Assembly: GCF_008830185.1 (NCBI RefSeq)
Contig: NZ_WAGX01000003.1
Span: 218,534 to 282,533 of the forward strand
Direction of reading: 5' to 3'
Source of the DNA: Candidatus Galacturonatibacter soehngenii
GTDB taxonomy: Bacteria; Bacillota; Clostridia; Lachnospirales; Lachnospiraceae
DNA: 64,000 nt
Positions within the stretch are counted from its first letter, which is position 1, and each line of letters starts with the position of its first letter. Below are positions 63,018 to 64,000 of the stretch, piece by piece. The notes under the pieces were generated by a model. The model searched no databases. It was not told the origin of the DNA and was given only the letters and a program-made list of their open reading frames with translations. The translations under genes were made by a program, and so were the position numbers.

Positions 63018-63046
63018 TTGCGGTTTATAGGTAAGTGGAGTATAAT
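63018..63046 (+). promoter_or_regulatory. Promoter of the small conserved ORF
   Basis: TTGCGG (63018-63023), a 17-nt spacer and TATAAT (63041-63046) lie 48 nt before the ATG at 63095. Confidence 0.65.
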
Positions 63047-63094
63047 GATTTTTAAGTAGGATATAAATAATTGATACATAGGAGGAAGAATACT

Positions 63095-63346
63095 ATGGGA
63101 AATGAGAACAATGAACTTAGGATGACACATTCTTGTATTTTATCACGAGGGGATGAAAAATTCGTACGTGTTACCTTTGAAGGGGATAAAACTTATGCAG
63201 AAGGTATTGTTCCAAGTGGTGAGATTGAAACATATAGAGGTTTTACAGAGGAAGAGGTAGAACAATTAAAGCTTTATTTAAAGTTAAACAAAGACGAAAT
63301 TATGAATAAAGCAAAGAATATTACTGGAATTATGCACTGGTTTTAA
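63095..63346 (+). CDS. Small conserved protein of unknown function
   Basis: 83 residues from MGNENNELRM, with AGGAGGAAG directly upstream, which favours this ATG over 63071. The composition is soluble and mixed: a beta-rich first half (SCILSRGDEKFVRVTFE, YAEGIVPSGEIE) and a helical second half (FTEEEVEQLKLYLKLNKDEI). No signal peptide, Cys pair or known motif. It has its own promoter and looks like a real gene, but I cannot name it. Confidence 0.7.
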   Translation: MGNENNELRMTHSCILSRGDEKFVRVTFEGDKTYAEGIVPSGEIETYRGFTEEEVEQLKLYLKLNKDEIMNKAKNITGIMHWF

Positions 63347-63521
63347 GCGGTTGCAGATTAATTATTGGTGCAACCATTGGTTGTCAAAAGTGCAAGTGAC
63401 AGTAAATAGAATTTTCATCTTTGAAAGGCTATAATTGCATTGGAGACTAACTATATGAAGTCAAGTAAAAATTGATAACATTTTATAGTTTTTCTTATAG
63501 ATAAAAAAGTGTATGACAAAT

Positions 63522-63541
63522 AAGGCAACGTGAGTTGCCTT
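63522..63541. other. Hairpin near the 3' end of the IS110-type gene
   Basis: AAGGCAAC (63522-63529) pairs perfectly with GTTGCCTT (63534-63541). On the minus strand only a weak TTATTT follows, so it may act as a partial terminator for the transposase or mark the element's non-coding end. Confidence 0.5.
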
Positions 63542-63562
63542 CAAAAAAAGGATATTTATTGG

Positions 63563-63999
63563 TTACATTTGTGGGACAAATGCTGTGTTATTTTTCAATA
63601 GTGAATAGATTACGCGGATTAATTTCTTGCCTACGTGACTTTGTGCGACATTAAAGTGTTTACCTTCAGATCGCTTCTTGGCCATGTAAGTGGCAAAAGT
63701 GGAATCTCGCATAGAAACCAAACGGGCAGCTTGCATTATTGCCCAACGCAAATATGTAGAGCCTCTCTTAACCATAGGTGTTTTGGATGCATTGTATTTT
63801 CCAGATTGGTAAGTAGAAGGTTCCATTCCTGCAAATGCTAAAAGTTTTGCAGGTGATGAGAAGTTGTTTATATCACCGATTTCAGCAAGAATGATGGCAG
63901 CAATGGTATATCCAATACCAGGAATGGTTATAAGCGGAGTATTTAACTCATCTACGACAAGTTTGATTTGTTTATCCAACGTGTCAATTTCAGATTGAA
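63563..63999 (-). CDS. IS110-family transposase, C-terminal part (runs off the window)
   Basis: The frame is open to the right window edge (about 145 codons visible), so the N-terminal DEDD catalytic domain lies outside. The visible part is the Transposase_20 region: LITIPGIGYTIAAIILAEIG, FSSPAKLLAFAGMEPSTYQS, then KRGSTYLRWAIMQAARL with the conserved Ser typical of IS110 recombinases. The C-terminus is complete. IS110 elements are guided by a bridge RNA from a non-coding end and lack long terminal repeats, so element ends cannot be set from this part. Confidence 0.93.
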   Translation of the reverse strand, partial: QSEIDTLDKQIKLVVDELNTPLITIPGIGYTIAAIILAEIGDINNFSSPAKLLAFAGMEPSTYQSGKYNASKTPMVKRGSTYLRWAIMQAARLVSMRDSTFATYMAKKRSEGKHFNVAQSHVGKKLIRVIYSLLKNNTAFVPQM

Positions 64000-64000
64000 C

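Larger units (their letters stand above)
62673..63094. other. Divergent intergenic region between the AraC gene and the small conserved ORF
   Basis: Holds the regulator's own promoter (not resolved), a bidirectional hairpin at 62797-62826, a G-rich TAGGGGGGAGGGAG stretch (62826-62839), a short inverted AAGGAAATTACATTTCCTT (62844-62862), and the promoter of the plus-strand gene at 63018-63046. No coding sequence is supported in the gap. Confidence 0.5.

Overview
The window is AT-rich, densely coding DNA from a low-G+C Gram-positive bacterium. The gene content fits a Lachnospiraceae clostridium, and Lachnoclostridium (Clostridium) phytofermentans-like genomes are the closest match I can suggest. 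Reasons: lipoproteins with Gram-positive lipoboxes, strong AGGAGG ribosome sites, YtrA-type GntR regulation, YesM/YesN-type two-component systems paired with sugar ABC transporters, a DUF5688-like protein, EF-P and YqeG side by side, nickel-pincer genes larB/larC and bacterial-microcompartment proteins. The species assignment is inference. No phage, plasmid origin, rRNA operon or CRISPR array is visible. The only mobile DNA is an IS110-type transposase cut by the right edge.

Layout. 1-7.4 kb: the 5' end of a truA paralogue, a ZTP/ZMP riboswitch with its terminator upstream of purH, a GntR-ATPase-permease operon with a clear operator, a chemoreceptor, nrdR and a complete truA. 7.4-15 kb: a ~400-nt structured leader with an intrinsic terminator, then a polyamine operon (PLP decarboxylase, speE, carboxynorspermidine dehydrogenase, nspC) that appears to run into a histidine kinase and AraC-type response regulator. 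15-20 kb: a ribose-type ABC transporter and a membrane-anchored TRAP-binding-protein homologue. 20-30.4 kb: housekeeping genes (YdiB-type aroE, a DMT permease, yqeG, efp, tRNA-Arg, an SH3 protein, a pseudouridine synthase, ligA, metA). 30.7-38.5 kb: a full TRAP transporter followed by a second kinase, regulator and anchored TRAP-binding-protein homologue, then an AEC permease. 38.7-45 kb: a phospholipid operon (PAP2 phosphatase, YbhN-like protein, pssA, psd), a macro-domain protein and topB. 45-50 kb: a BMP-family nucleoside-type ABC transporter. 50-56 kb: aroD, aroK, azlCD, larB, larC and a DUF1801 protein. 56-59 kb: a membrane-anchored unknown protein divergent from a class D beta-lactamase, and a small XRE regulator. 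59-62.7 kb: an isolated pduT-pduS microcompartment pair and an AraC regulator, both on the minus strand. 63-64 kb: a small conserved ORF and the IS110 transposase.

How it works together. Two clusters carry the same sensing module: a YesM-like kinase with a matching extracytoplasmic helical domain, an AraC-type response regulator and a TRAP-binding-protein homologue held by a transmembrane helix instead of a lipid anchor. One is linked to an ABC transporter and the other to a TRAP transporter, so the anchored proteins look like ligand-sensing partners of the kinases. This is the most interesting protein-level observation. The most interesting RNA-level one is the unassigned structured leader ahead of the polyamine operon. 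Several promoters carry clear palindromes that look like operators: GntR/ABC, metA, azlCD, the 56.4-kb gene and the 34-kb kinase.
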